From NCBI RefSeq assembly GCF_020639365.1, contig NZ_JAINUL010000001.1, positions 255,437-319,436 on the forward strand: a stretch of 64,000 bases of DNA, read 5' to 3'. Source of the stretch: Streptomyces flavotricini (GTDB lineage Bacteria; Actinomycetota; Actinomycetes; Streptomycetales; Streptomycetaceae). This document shows, in pieces, positions 51,097-60,086 of the stretch; the first letter of the stretch is position 1, and each line of letters opens with the position of its first letter. The translations under genes and the position numbers were made by a program. Below the pieces are notes generated by a model. The model saw only the letters and a program-made list of their open reading frames with translations, was not told the DNA's origin and did no database searches.

Positions 51097-52779
51097 ATGC
51101 TCAGCACCCTTCCGGCCGACTCCGGCCACCCCTCCCCCACCGCCACCGCACCGGCCCCCTGGTGGCGCGACGCGGTGATCTACCAGGTCTACGTCCGCAG
51201 CTTCCTCGACAGCACCGGCGACGGCATCGGCGATCTGGCCGGCGTCCGGGCCGGACTCCCCTACCTGCGCAAGCTCGGCGTCGACGGCATCTGGCTCAGC
51301 CCGTTCTACCCGTCCCCGCAGCACGACCACGGCTACGACGTCGCCGACTACTGCGGCGTCGACCCCGTCTACGGCGACCTCGCCGAGTTCGACCGGCTGG
51401 TCGCGGACGTCCACCGCCTCGGACTCAAGCTGCTGCTCGACATCGTCCCCAACCACTGCTCGAGCGAACACCCGTGGTTCCGCGCGGCGCTCGCCGGGGC
51501 TCCGGGCAGTGCGCAGCGCTCCCGTTTCCACTTCGCCCCCGGACGCGGTCCGACCGGGGCCGAGCCGCCCAACAACTGGCGCGCGATGTTCGGCGGTCCC
51601 GCCTGGAGCCGCGTCCAGGAGCCCGACGGCACCCCCGGCGAGTGGTACCTGCACCTGTTCACTCCCGAGCAGCCCGATCTGAACTGGCGTGACCCCGCCG
51701 TCGGCGACGAGTTCGAGCGGGTGCTGCGCTTCTGGCTGGACCGCGGTGTCGACGGCTTCCGCATCGACGTCGCCGCCGGACTGTTCAAGCACCCCGAACT
51801 GCCCGACTCCGACGATCCCGGAGCCGACGAGCGCGCCCGCGACGCGGTCAACCAGCTGGCCTGGAACCGGCCCGAGGTGCACGGCGTGTGGCGCCGCTGG
51901 CGCGCGGTGTGCGAGGAGTACGGCGTCCTGGACGGCCGGGAGCGGCTGCTGGTCGGCGAGGTGTCAGTGCCGACCGCGCGCGAGCACGCCGCGTACGTCC
52001 GCCCCGACGAACTGCACCAGGCCTTCTTCTTCGACCTGCTCAGCGCACCCTGGGACGCCGACGCCTTCCGCGCGACGATCACCGAGGCGATACGGGACAT
52101 CGCCGGCACCGGCTCCACCGTCACCTGGGTGCTCAACAACCACGACCAGGTCCGTACGGTCACCCGCTACGCGGGCGAGCCCGGGGTGGAAGGCAGCGGG
52201 CTGGGAGCCGCCCGCGCCCGCGCCGCCGCCCTGCTGATGCTCGCGCTGCCCGGTGCGGCCTACGTCTACCAGGGCGAGGAGCTCGGACTGCCCGAGGTCC
52301 TCGACCTGCCGGACGAGGTCCTCACCGATCCGATCTTCCACCGCACCGGCAGCCGCAAGCACGTCAGGGACGGCTGCCGCGTGCCGCTGCCCTGGTCGGG
52401 GCACGCCTCCCCCTTCGGCTTCAGCCAGGGCGTGCCCGGCGCGAATCCGTGGCTGCCGCAGCCCGAGTGGTTCGCCGAGCACTCCACGGACCGGGCCCTG
52501 GCCGACACCCGTTCCTTCTGGCACCTCTACCGCGAAGGCCTCCAGCTGCGGCGCAGCCTGCCGCAGCTCGGCGAGGGCACCCTGCGCTGGCTGGACGCAC
52601 CGGCGCAGGTACTCGCGATGGCCCGCGGCGACGGCCTTGTCTGCGCGGTCAACTTCGGTACGGAGCCGGTGCCCGCCCCCGTCGCCGGAACCCCGCTGCT
52701 CGCCAGTGGCCCCTGCCCCGACGGGGTGCTCCCCGCGGCGACCGCCGCCTGGTGGACGGCGGAGTGCCCGACGCCGTGA
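51097..52779 (+). CDS. aglA: GH13 alpha-glucosidase
   Basis: This 560-residue glycoside hydrolase family 13 enzyme lacks a signal peptide, so it is cytoplasmic. Conserved regions are LLDIVPNH (113-120), the nucleophile Asp224 in GVDGFRIDVA, the acid/base Glu288 in LLVGEVSV and Asp350 in WVLNNHDQVRT. It hydrolyses alpha-glucosides delivered by the transporter genes that follow, fitting the AglA role in S. coelicolor-type loci. The gene symbol is by analogy. ATG at 51097. Confidence 0.88.
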   Translation: MLSTLPADSGHPSPTATAPAPWWRDAVIYQVYVRSFLDSTGDGIGDLAGVRAGLPYLRKLGVDGIWLSPFYPSPQHDHGYDVADYCGVDPVYGDLAEFDRLVADVHRLGLKLLLDIVPNHCSSEHPWFRAALAGAPGSAQRSRFHFAPGRGPTGAEPPNNWRAMFGGPAWSRVQEPDGTPGEWYLHLFTPEQPDLNWRDPAVGDEFERVLRFWLDRGVDGFRIDVAAGLFKHPELPDSDDPGADERARDAVNQLAWNRPEVHGVWRRWRAVCEEYGVLDGRERLLVGEVSVPTAREHAAYVRPDELHQAFFFDLLSAPWDADAFRATITEAIRDIAGTGSTVTWVLNNHDQVRTVTRYAGEPGVEGSGLGAARARAAALLMLALPGAAYVYQGEELGLPEVLDLPDEVLTDPIFHRTGSRKHVRDGCRVPLPWSGHASPFGFSQGVPGANPWLPQPEWFAEHSTDRALADTRSFWHLYREGLQLRRSLPQLGEGTLRWLDAPAQVLAMARGDGLVCAVNFGTEPVPAPVAGTPLLASGPCPDGVLPAATAAWWTAECPTP

Positions 52780-52864
52780 CCCCTGGTCGACCGCGGCGAA
52801 CCCGGTCGGCCGCCCCTGTCCCGCCCCTCTCCCGACGCTTTCCCTCACGAAAAAGGACTTCATC

Positions 52865-54199
52865 ATGCGACGACCCGGCAAGACGACCCGGCGGACCGCG
52901 GCCACCGCATCGGCGGCCCTCGCCCTCGCCCTCGGTGCCACCGCCTGCGGAACCGCCACCGGCCCCGCGAGCGGCGGCGAACTGAGCGGCCAGACCGTCA
53001 CCGTGGCCGGTGTCTGGACCGGCAGCGAGCAGAAGAACTTCAAGAAGGTCCTGGACGCCTTCACCGCGAAGACCGGCGCCAAGACCGTCTTCGTCCCGTC
53101 CGGAGACAACGTCTCCACCTTCGTCGGCAGCAAGATCGAGGGCGGCAACGCGCCCGACGTGGTGATGGCCCCCCAGGTGGGCGTGCTCCGGCAGTTCGCC
53201 AAGGAGGGCTGGCTCCAGCCGCTGTCCGACGAGGCCGCCAAGACGGCCGGCTCCTCCCTCGCCCCGGTGTGGAAGGACTACGGCAGCGTCGACGGCACCT
53301 ACTACGGCCTCTACTTCAAGGCCGCCCACAAGTCGACCGTCTGGTACGCCCCCCAGGCCTTCGCCCAGGCCGGCGTCGCCGCCGAGCCCAAGAGCTACGC
53401 CGACCTGCTGAAGGCCGGCCGCACCCTCGCCGACTCCGGCCGCCCGGCCTTCGCCATAGCCGGCGAGGACGGCTGGACCCTCACCGACTGGTTCGAGAAC
53501 ATCTACCTCTCGCAGGCTGGGCCGCAGAAGTACGACCAGCTCGCCCAGCACAAGCTCAAGTGGACCGACGACAGCGTCGTCAAGGCGCTGACCACGCTCG
53601 GTGAACTGTTCAAGGACAAGCAGCTCGTGGCCGGCGGCGCCCAGACGGCCCTCGGCACCGACTTCCCCTCGTCGGTCGAGCAGGTCTTCGGCCCCGAGCC
53701 CAAGGCGGGCATGGTCTACGAGGGCGACTTCGTCGGCGGGATCGCCAAGGACCAGTTCGGCAAGAAGCTCGGGGAGGACGCGAAGTTCTTCCCGTTCCCC
53801 GCGGTCGACGGCGGCAGCGCGCCTGTCGTCAGCGGCGGTGACGCGGCCGTCGTCCTCAAGGACGGCAAGAACGGCAAGGCCGGCATGAAGCTCCTCGAAT
53901 TCCTGGCCGGCCCCGACGCGGCCGAGGTCTGGGCCGGTGCGGGCGGCTTCCTGTCCCCGAACAGCAAGGTCGATCTCGCCGCCTACGGCGACGACACCAC
54001 GCGTGACACCGCCAAGTCGCTCGTCGCGGCGGGTGATTCGGTCCGCTTCGACATGTCGGACCAGGCCCCGGCGGCGTTCGGCGGCACCAAGGGCGCGGGC
54101 GAATGGAAACTCCTCCAGGACTTCCTGCGCGACCCGTCGGACCCGCAGGGCGCGGCGGCGAAACTCGAAGCCGAGGCCGCCAAGGCGTACGGGAACTGA
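52865..54199 (+). CDS. aglE: Sugar ABC transporter substrate-binding lipoprotein
   Basis: The protein of 444 residues has a basic N-terminus and lipobox ALGATAC, so the mature protein is lipid-anchored. The body is a family 1 binding protein with VTVAGVWTGSEQKNFKKVLD, EGGNAPDVVMAPQVGVLRQF, YYGLYFKAAHKSTVWYAPQA and DWFENIYLS. AAAAGGA precedes the ATG. Position between an alpha-glucosidase and two permeases indicates uptake of alpha-glucosides. No ATPase gene is present; Streptomyces usually shares MsiK for this, which is established for such systems but not visible here. Confidence 0.88.
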   Translation: MRRPGKTTRRTAATASAALALALGATACGTATGPASGGELSGQTVTVAGVWTGSEQKNFKKVLDAFTAKTGAKTVFVPSGDNVSTFVGSKIEGGNAPDVVMAPQVGVLRQFAKEGWLQPLSDEAAKTAGSSLAPVWKDYGSVDGTYYGLYFKAAHKSTVWYAPQAFAQAGVAAEPKSYADLLKAGRTLADSGRPAFAIAGEDGWTLTDWFENIYLSQAGPQKYDQLAQHKLKWTDDSVVKALTTLGELFKDKQLVAGGAQTALGTDFPSSVEQVFGPEPKAGMVYEGDFVGGIAKDQFGKKLGEDAKFFPFPAVDGGSAPVVSGGDAAVVLKDGKNGKAGMKLLEFLAGPDAAEVWAGAGGFLSPNSKVDLAAYGDDTTRDTAKSLVAAGDSVRFDMSDQAPAAFGGTKGAGEWKLLQDFLRDPSDPQGAAAKLEAEAAKAYGN

Positions 54200-54210
54200 G
54201 GCGGCCCACC

Positions 54211-55605
54211 ATGGCTGACACCCTGACCGCCGACAGCGGGACGGCCGACAGCGGGACTGCCAAGAGCAGCAGCACCGCCGGCACCCGTACCGCCCGCCGC
54301 CCGGCGGACCCGCGGCGCCTGGCCCGGCGGAGAAAGCGCCGCCTCGCGATCCTCTTCGTACTGCCCGCCCTGCTGCTGCTCGGTGCGCTGGTCGTCTACC
54401 CGGTCGTCTTCTCCGTCGGCCGCAGCCTCTTCGACGCCGATGGCGACCGGTTCGTCGGGGTCGGCAACTACGCGGCGATCGTCCACGACCCGGCCACCCT
54501 CAAGGCGATCCGCAACAGCACCATCTGGGTCGTCGTCGCCCCCCTCCTGCTGACCGGGCTCGGCCTGATGCTGGCCGTGCTCACCGAGAAGGTGCGCTGG
54601 GCGACCGCGTTCAAGCTGGTGCTCTTCCTGCCGATGGCCGTGTCGTTCCTCGCCGCGGGCATCGTCTTCCGCCTCGCCTACGAGCAGGACCCGGACCGGG
54701 GCGTGCTCAACGCGGTCGCCGTCGGCGTCCACGACACCTTCGACGACGCCGCCGCCTATCCGACGGCCCGCATCCGGGAGGGCCAGGGCCTGACCGGCCG
54801 GGCGGGCGGCCCGTACAGCACCGAGAAGGGCGTACGGACCGGGGGCTCGGTCAGTCTCGGCTTCGTCGGGGTGGCACCCGACGCAGTACCCGCCGGCGCG
54901 AAGGCCGCTGCCGCGCCGGCCCCGGCCGCGGACGGGATAGCGGGCGTCGTGTACCTCGACTTCGCCCCCGGCGGCGCGGGCACACCGGGCAGGGTGGACC
55001 CGGGCGAGAAGGGCCTGCCCGGCATGACGGTCGAGGCCGTACGGGACGGCCGGGTCGCCGCGACCACGACCGCCGCCGACGACGGGTCGTTCCGTCTCAC
55101 CGGGCTGGCCGACGGCGAGTACTCCGTGCGGCTGCCCGCGGCCAACTTCGCGGCCCCCTACCAGGGCGTGAACTGGCTCGGCCCGGCACTGGTGACGCCC
55201 GCCATCATCGGCGCCTACCTGTGGGTGTGGACCGGTTTCGCGATGGTCCTGATCGGCGCCGGACTCGCGGCGATCCCGCGCGACGCGCTGGAGGCGGCGC
55301 GGATGGACGGGGCCGGCGAGGGCCAGATCTTCCGCAGGATCACCGTCCCGCTGCTCGCTCCGGTCCTCACGGTGGTGTTCGTGACCCTCGTGATCAACGT
55401 GATGAAGGTCTTCGACCTCGTCTACATCATCGCGCCGGGGCCGGTCCAGGAGGAAGCGAACGTACTGGCCACGCGGATGTGGCTGGTCTCCTTCGGAGGC
55501 GGCAACGACCAGGGGCTCGGCAGCGCACTGAGCGTGGTGCTCCTCCTGCTGGTCGTCCCGGCCATGGTCTTCAACATCCGGCGTTTCCGAAGGAGCGGAG
55601 CATGA
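54211..55605 (+). CDS. aglF: Sugar ABC transporter permease with extracytoplasmic beta-domain insertion
   Basis: This 464-residue MalF-type permease is about 150 residues longer than usual. Helices lie near 46-68, 104-124, 133-156, then an extracytoplasmic loop of about 160 residues (160-320), and helices from 323 on. The loop contains GIAGVVYLDFAPG, RVDPGEKGLPGMTVEAVRDG, and DDGSFRLTGLADGEYSVRLP (242-312), resembling Cna-B/SdrD-like or carboxypeptidase-regulatory-like beta-sandwiches. The EAA loop (ALEAARMDGAGEGQIFRRIT) for ATPase docking is intact. Partner of the next permease. Confidence 0.85.
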   Translation: MADTLTADSGTADSGTAKSSSTAGTRTARRPADPRRLARRRKRRLAILFVLPALLLLGALVVYPVVFSVGRSLFDADGDRFVGVGNYAAIVHDPATLKAIRNSTIWVVVAPLLLTGLGLMLAVLTEKVRWATAFKLVLFLPMAVSFLAAGIVFRLAYEQDPDRGVLNAVAVGVHDTFDDAAAYPTARIREGQGLTGRAGGPYSTEKGVRTGGSVSLGFVGVAPDAVPAGAKAAAAPAPAADGIAGVVYLDFAPGGAGTPGRVDPGEKGLPGMTVEAVRDGRVAATTTAADDGSFRLTGLADGEYSVRLPAANFAAPYQGVNWLGPALVTPAIIGAYLWVWTGFAMVLIGAGLAAIPRDALEAARMDGAGEGQIFRRITVPLLAPVLTVVFVTLVINVMKVFDLVYIIAPGPVQEEANVLATRMWLVSFGGGNDQGLGSALSVVLLLLVVPAMVFNIRRFRRSGA

Positions 55606-56465
55606 GCAGCCACAGCGCCGTCGAACGACGCCGCCCGGCCCGCCTGTTGGGCAGTTCGGTCGTCCAGGGACTGCTGATCCTGGTCGCCCTCGTATGGATC
55701 ACCCCGCTCGCGGGCCTGTTCCTCTCCTCGATGCGCTCCGAGCGGGCCAACGCCTCCGACGGCTGGTGGACCGCGCTGGCCGATCCGTCGCAGCTGTCCC
55801 TCGACAACTACAGCGCCCTGCTGAAGGACTCGGGCATCGCGCAGGCCTTCGGGAACACCGTCCTGATCTCGGTTCCCACCACCGTTCTGGTCGTCGGCAT
55901 CGCGGCACTGGCCGGATACGCCTTCGCCTGGCTCGACTTCCCGGGCCGCGACGGCATCTTCCTGGTCGTCGTCGGGCTGCTGGTGGTGCCCGTGCAGATC
56001 GGGCTGCTGCCCGTGGCCAAACTCTTCGGGGCGGTGGGGCTGTTCGGCACGATCGCCGGCGTCGTCCTGTTCCACGTCGCCTACGGGCTGCCGTTCGCGG
56101 TGTTCCTGCTGCGCAACTACTTCGCCGAGATCCCGGGCGAGATGCTCGAAGCCGCCCGGATGGACGGCGGCAGCGAGTGGCGGATCTTCTTCCGGCTCGT
56201 GCTGCCGCTCGGCCGGCCGGCCATCGCGAGTCTGGCCATCTTCCAGTTCCTCTGGGTCTGGAACGACATGCTCGTGGCGCTGCTGTTCGCCGACAGCGGG
56301 TCCCAGCCGCTCACGGTCGCGCTGCAGTCCCAGATGCGGCAGTTCGGCAGCAACATCGGCGTCCTCGCGCCGGGTGCCTTCCTGTCCCTGGTGGTCCCGC
56401 TCGTCGTCTTCTTCGCCTTCCAGCGGCACTTCGTCCAGGGCGTGATGGCGGGTTCGGTGAAGTGA
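55602..56465 (+). CDS. aglG: Sugar ABC transporter permease, MalG type
   Basis: This 287-residue permease has six membrane helices. The EAA loop reads EMLEAARMDGGSEWRIFFRL and lies in the usual place before helix 5. The ATG overlaps the previous stop by four bases (ATGA), coupling both permeases. With the upstream permease it forms the channel for the alpha-glucoside transporter. A TCCG-loop terminator follows directly. Confidence 0.88.
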   Translation: MSSHSAVERRRPARLLGSSVVQGLLILVALVWITPLAGLFLSSMRSERANASDGWWTALADPSQLSLDNYSALLKDSGIAQAFGNTVLISVPTTVLVVGIAALAGYAFAWLDFPGRDGIFLVVVGLLVVPVQIGLLPVAKLFGAVGLFGTIAGVVLFHVAYGLPFAVFLLRNYFAEIPGEMLEAARMDGGSEWRIFFRLVLPLGRPAIASLAIFQFLWVWNDMLVALLFADSGSQPLTVALQSQMRQFGSNIGVLAPGAFLSLVVPLVVFFAFQRHFVQGVMAGSVK

Positions 56466-56467
56466 CC

Positions 56468-56489
56468 GGCCCCGCCTCCGGGCGGGGCC
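56468..56489. terminator. Bidirectional terminator with TCCG tetraloop
   Basis: GGCCCCGCC and GGCGGGGCC pair perfectly around TCCG, which is of the stable UNCG tetraloop type. It starts three bases after the permease stop and ends one base before the stop of the convergent gene, so it serves both. Confidence 0.75.
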
Positions 56490-56490
56490 C

Positions 56491-56772
56491 TCAGCCTCCA
56501 CGCATCGTCTCGTCGCGGATCGCATTGCGGTGTTCCTCGTAGACGAGCCGGGCGTCATCGCTCGGGAGCGCTTCGGTGGCGAGGCCGCAGGCACATGTCA
56601 CGACGGTGAGGCCGCGGGGCGCGCGCAGTGCGTGCCCCTGACCGCTCGGGGCTTCACCGGTGGGGTTCTCGTACCGGAGGTGGTGGCGGTACTGGGGCTT
56701 GCCGCTGTGCCCCGGGGTGCTGCCGGTGCCGTCGGTGCCGGTCAGGTCAACGCTGGAGAGGTGCTCGCTCAT
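56491..56772 (-). CDS. Hypothetical protein
   Basis: This protein of 93 residues from ATG 56772 (MSEHLSSVDLTGTDGTGSTP) has a hydrophilic first half (KPQYRHHLRYENPTG) and a second half with the CXC pair VVTCACGLATEALP followed by a helix (DARLVYEEHRNAIRDE). The cysteines might bind metal. I do not recognise the family. Confidence 0.6.
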   Translation of the reverse strand: MSEHLSSVDLTGTDGTGSTPGHSGKPQYRHHLRYENPTGEAPSGQGHALRAPRGLTVVTCACGLATEALPSDDARLVYEEHRNAIRDETMRGG

Positions 56773-56932
56773 GTCCCCAGTGTGGCCGCCCGCGAGCGGC
56801 ACCGTCTGCTTCGACCCCACGTCAGCGTGGTCTGCGCGTCGTATGCGCGGTACGGGCAGGCCGTCCCGACCCACCCGGTCCCCGCCTCCCGGGTCGCGTC
56901 ACCTCGCGCCGGAACGCAGGATGGAGCAGGTG

Positions 56933-57346
56933 ATGACGGTCTTGGTGGTAGGCGTGCCGGATGGCGAGCAGCTCGCGCTTCTGCGCGCCGGTATCCAGCG
57001 CAATCCGCACTTCCGGGTCCTGTCGCACGCCCACGACCCCGTCGTCGCTCTCGCGCATGCCCGACTGCTCCTCCCCGACATCACCGTCCTGTCCCTGCCC
57101 TCCGGGGTCGACAGCCTCGACGCGGACCCGGGCGTTCTCAGCGTGTTCCACGGGGTTCGCTCCCTGGACCCGCCGAGCGGGGTGGTGCTTCGGACGGCCG
57201 CCGACCACGTGCCCCGTGCCGTATCCGCCCTTGCCGTCGAGGGCGCCGTCCACGTCGTGCGCGAGGGGGACGCCGAGGCCTTGATGCGGGCCCTGCGCAC
57301 GATCGGGCTGCGCCGGGCCAGCTGCGACCCCGACGAAATGCCCTGA
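56933..57346 (+). CDS. Response-regulator-like receiver protein (degenerate)
   Basis: This 137-residue protein has a receiver-like fold: MTVLVVGVPDGEQLALLRAG, ALAHARLLLPDITVLSLPSG, VVLRTAADHVPRAVSALAVE and GAVHVVREGDAEALMRALRT. It lacks the usual acidic pair after strand 1, so phosphorylation is doubtful. ATG at 56933 has GGAG eight bases upstream; another ATG is at 56921. It is a stand-alone pseudo-receiver with no kinase nearby. Confidence 0.6.
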   Translation: MTVLVVGVPDGEQLALLRAGIQRNPHFRVLSHAHDPVVALAHARLLLPDITVLSLPSGVDSLDADPGVLSVFHGVRSLDPPSGVVLRTAADHVPRAVSALAVEGAVHVVREGDAEALMRALRTIGLRRASCDPDEMP

Positions 57347-57396
57347 CCCGGCTTGTCGGCGGGGCTACCGCGTCACGCCGTACGCCAAGACGCGGA

Positions 57397-57429
57397 AGGG
57401 CCCGACCGGGGGCATGCCGGTCGGGCCCT
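57397..57429. terminator. Bidirectional hairpin terminator
   Basis: AGGGCCCGACCGG pairs perfectly with CCGGTCGGGCCCT around a seven-base loop. It stands between the convergent receiver-like gene (ends 57346) and the SCO5918-like gene (ends 57469). Confidence 0.8.
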
Positions 57430-57468
57430 CTCTGCCGTGGTCCTGCCGGCTCGCGCCGGTCGCCACGG

Positions 57469-57780
57469 TCAGACGGTGGCCGGGGCGCCGAGCAGCGCGG
57501 AGGCCTGTTGGAGCGGGCTGAGGCCGCGCACGGGCGCGTCGGCCCGGGGAAGGCCGCGGCACGTGAATCCCAGCTGGGTCATGGCCCGCAGGACCTCGCC
57601 GGCACTGAAGTCACGCCGGTCCTGGCGGGTGACGGCCTGGCCGACCTGCTTGACGGGGTAGACGCGGCGGCCGATGACCACGGATTCACCGGTGACCGGT
57701 TCGGGCTTGATGCCCTTCATCGTTTCCAGGACGCCGCTCTTGGTGAGGTCGAACGGGAAGCGGGCGATGACACAGCGCAT
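57469..57780 (-). CDS. SCO5918 family protein
   Basis: This 103-residue protein matches the Streptomyces SCO5918 family: MRCVIARFPFDLTKSGVLET, GIKPEPVTGESVVIGRRVYP, VKQVGQAVTRQDRRDFSAGE and the C-terminal AMTQLGFTCRGLP. It lies in the same order as in S. coelicolor relative to the CBS, DEAD-box helicase and cold-shock genes, a conserved neighbourhood that suggests a role in RNA handling at low temperature. Function unproven. Confidence 0.85.
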   Translation of the reverse strand: MRCVIARFPFDLTKSGVLETMKGIKPEPVTGESVVIGRRVYPVKQVGQAVTRQDRRDFSAGEVLRAMTQLGFTCRGLPRADAPVRGLSPLQQASALLGAPATV

Positions 57781-57828
57781 GATGCCTCACAGGGGAAGAG
57801 GAGTACGGTACGACCGCGGCGGGGCGGT

Positions 57829-58290
57829 TCAGCGTGCGAGGGCGAGGCCCGGGCCGGGGGTGCCCGGAGCACTGCCCTGCCCGTCGCCGACGGGCAGGGC
57901 GTCGAGCCGCCGGCCGCCCAGCACGAGCCCGGCCCCCGCCCCGGCGGTCCGGGTGAGGGGCGAGGTGAAGGGCCTGCGATCGCCGAGGATGTCCCGCAGC
58001 CGGACCCGGTCCGTGTACGTCTCGCCGTCACGGGCGGCGGCGAGCTGGGCCGGGGTGACCAGGCCGGTGCGCAGGCCGTCCTCGTCACAGACCAGCAGGT
58101 GTCCCGCGCGGGCGCTGGCCATGACGGACAGGGCCACTTCGACCGTCATGTCGTCGCCGACCCGCGGGCAGGCCTGATCCGTGTCCTCGTCCGCCGCCCT
58201 GTGCGCGGGGTCGGCTTCGGCCGTGCGGCCTTGCATCTGGAGCAGCGTCAAAAGGTGCCTCCTGCAGAGATGGGTCAGCTTTCTGATCAC
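57829..58290 (-). CDS. CBS-domain protein
   Basis: This 153-residue protein has one clear CBS motif in the middle (MTVEVALSVMASARAGHLLV, CDEDGLRTGLVTPAQLAAAR) followed by a Gly-rich C-terminus. CBS domains bind adenosyl ligands. The GTG at 58290 is near the helicase stop; a later start at the internal Met48 is also possible. Same neighbourhood as S. coelicolor SCO5919, between SCO5918-like and helicase genes. Confidence 0.65.
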   Translation of the reverse strand: MIRKLTHLCRRHLLTLLQMQGRTAEADPAHRAADEDTDQACPRVGDDMTVEVALSVMASARAGHLLVCDEDGLRTGLVTPAQLAAARDGETYTDRVRLRDILGDRRPFTSPLTRTAGAGAGLVLGGRRLDALPVGDGQGSAPGTPGPGLALAR

Positions 58291-58297
58291 GTGGTTC

Positions 58298-59809
58298 TCA
58301 GGCGGCCCTATCGGCGGAACGCCGTGCGCCTGCCCGCCTGGTACTCGCGGCGGAGCCGCGTCGGCCGCGGGAGGTGGCGCTGCGCCCGGACCGCTCGGAC
58401 ACCGGCGCGGTGATGGTGACGGGGATGCCGGAAGGAGCCTGGGCGCCGGTGATCCTGCTCAGGGATTCGTCGCCCGACCGGACCTCGGTGGTCTGGGGGA
58501 CGATGCCGGCGGCGGTCATGAGCCGGCTCATGTCGCGGCGCTGGTTCGGAGTGACGAGGGTGACGACGCTGCCGGACTCTCCGGCGCGGGCGGTGCGTCC
58601 GCCGCGGTGGAGGTAGTCCTTGGGGTCGGTGGGCGGGTCCACGTTGACGACGAGGTCGAGGCTGTCGACGTGGATGCCGCGTGCGGCGACGTTGGTGGCG
58701 ACCAGCACGGTGACGTGCCCGGTCTTGAACTGGGCGAGGGTGCGGGTGCGCTGGGGCTGCGACTTCCCGCCGTGCAGGGCGGCGGCCCGGACACCGCTGC
58801 TCAGCAGGTCCTGGGTCAGCCGGTCGACGGCGTGCTTCGTGTCCAGGAACATCATGACCCGGCCGTCGCGTGCCGCGATCTGCGTCGTCGTCCGGTGCTT
58901 GTCGCTGCCGTGGACGTGCAGTACGTGGTGTTCCATCGTGGTGACCGCACCGGCCGAGGGGTCCACGGAGTGCACGACGGGGTCGGTCAGGTACCGGCGC
59001 ACCAGCAGGTCGACGTTGCGGTCCAGGGTGGCGGAGAAGAGCATCCGCTGGCCCTCGGGGCGCACCTGGTCCAGGAGCGCGGTGACCTGGGGCATGAAGC
59101 CCATGTCGGCCATCTGGTCGGCTTCGTCCAGGACGGTGATGGCGACGTGGTTCAGCCGGCAGTCACCGCGGTCGATGAGGTCCTTGAGGCGGCCCGGGGT
59201 CGCGACGACGACTTCGGACCCGCCGCGCAGTGCTCCGGCCTGCTTGCCGATCGACATTCCGCCCACGACGGTGGCCAGGCGCAGCTTGACCGAGCGGGCG
59301 TAGGGCGTCAGAGCCTCGGTGACCTGCTGCGCGAGCTCACGCGTCGGTACGAGGACGAGGGCGAGGGGCTGGCGGGGCTCGGCCCGCTGTCCGGCGGTAC
59401 GAGCCAGCAGTGCCAGGCCGAAGGCCAGGGTCTTGCCGGAGCCGGTGCGGCCGCGGCCGAGTACATCGCGGCCCGCGAGGGTGTTGGGCAGGGTGGCTCC
59501 CTGGATCGGGAACGGCACGCTCACGCCCTGCGCGCCGAGGGCGGCCAGCAGCTCCCGGGGCATGTCCAGGTCGGCGAAGGTCTCGACGGCAGGGAGTGCG
59601 GGGGTGATCGTCTCCGGCAGAGCGAACTCACCCTGCGCCGCGGCGGGTCGTCGGCCGTAGCCGCCCGAACGACGGGGGGCGGACGAACGGCTGGGGGCGG
59701 AGGAGCCGAAGCGGCCGCTCCGGCCGGAACCGGCGGAGGCGCCGAAAGCGGGGCCGCCGGTACGGCTGCGGGTGCGAGCGGTGCGGTTGTTCGTGCGTAC
59801 GGGGTTCAT
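58298..59809 (-). CDS. DEAD-box RNA helicase
   Basis: This 503-residue helicase has an Arg/Gly/Ser-rich N-terminus, motif I GRTGSGKT (120-127), Ia PTRELAQQV, II VLDEADQMADMG (DEAD at 228-231), III SAT (259-261), IV/V region VLVATNVAARGIHVDS and VI HRGGRTARAGESG, then a basic Arg-rich tail. It unwinds RNA, probably to support growth in the cold with the adjacent cold-shock protein. AAGGAAGG lies before the ATG. The 220 bases to the csp terminator may hold a regulated leader. Confidence 0.92.
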   Translation of the reverse strand: MNPVRTNNRTARTRSRTGGPAFGASAGSGRSGRFGSSAPSRSSAPRRSGGYGRRPAAAQGEFALPETITPALPAVETFADLDMPRELLAALGAQGVSVPFPIQGATLPNTLAGRDVLGRGRTGSGKTLAFGLALLARTAGQRAEPRQPLALVLVPTRELAQQVTEALTPYARSVKLRLATVVGGMSIGKQAGALRGGSEVVVATPGRLKDLIDRGDCRLNHVAITVLDEADQMADMGFMPQVTALLDQVRPEGQRMLFSATLDRNVDLLVRRYLTDPVVHSVDPSAGAVTTMEHHVLHVHGSDKHRTTTQIAARDGRVMMFLDTKHAVDRLTQDLLSSGVRAAALHGGKSQPQRTRTLAQFKTGHVTVLVATNVAARGIHVDSLDLVVNVDPPTDPKDYLHRGGRTARAGESGSVVTLVTPNQRRDMSRLMTAAGIVPQTTEVRSGDESLSRITGAQAPSGIPVTITAPVSERSGRSATSRGRRGSAASTRRAGARRSADRAA

Positions 59810-60028
59810 TCAGAACCTTCCTTGATGCGGCGCGTATCAAGGAATTCCAGCAGCGAATAAACAGCGCGGGGAATCGCAAGAACGGGCCGAATGAAATGCG
59901 GAAACGGAACTGGCCACAGGCATTCAGTGCGGGCACAGGCGCCGAAACAGGTGATGCCGGGGGTGAAATCCCGTTCTGCATCCTGGCGGGAATCCCCGCA
60001 GGCGAACCCACTGCGGGAGGTGATGCCT

Positions 60029-60070
60029 GTAGCTGGGGCCCGCACCCCGAGGGATGCGGGCCCCAGCTAC
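60029..60070. terminator. Strong hairpin terminator of the cold-shock gene
   Basis: GTAGCTGGGGCCCGCA pairs perfectly with TGCGGGCCCCAGCTAC around a ten-base loop (CCCCGAGGGA). It starts 17 bases after the cold-shock gene stop and separates it from the helicase gene. Confidence 0.85.
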
Positions 60071-60086
60071 AGAGTGCGCGCCGCCG

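Noticed and set aside
58181-59860. Plus-strand open frame of 559 codons
   Set aside because: It is antisense to the DEAD-box helicase, whose motifs are complete.
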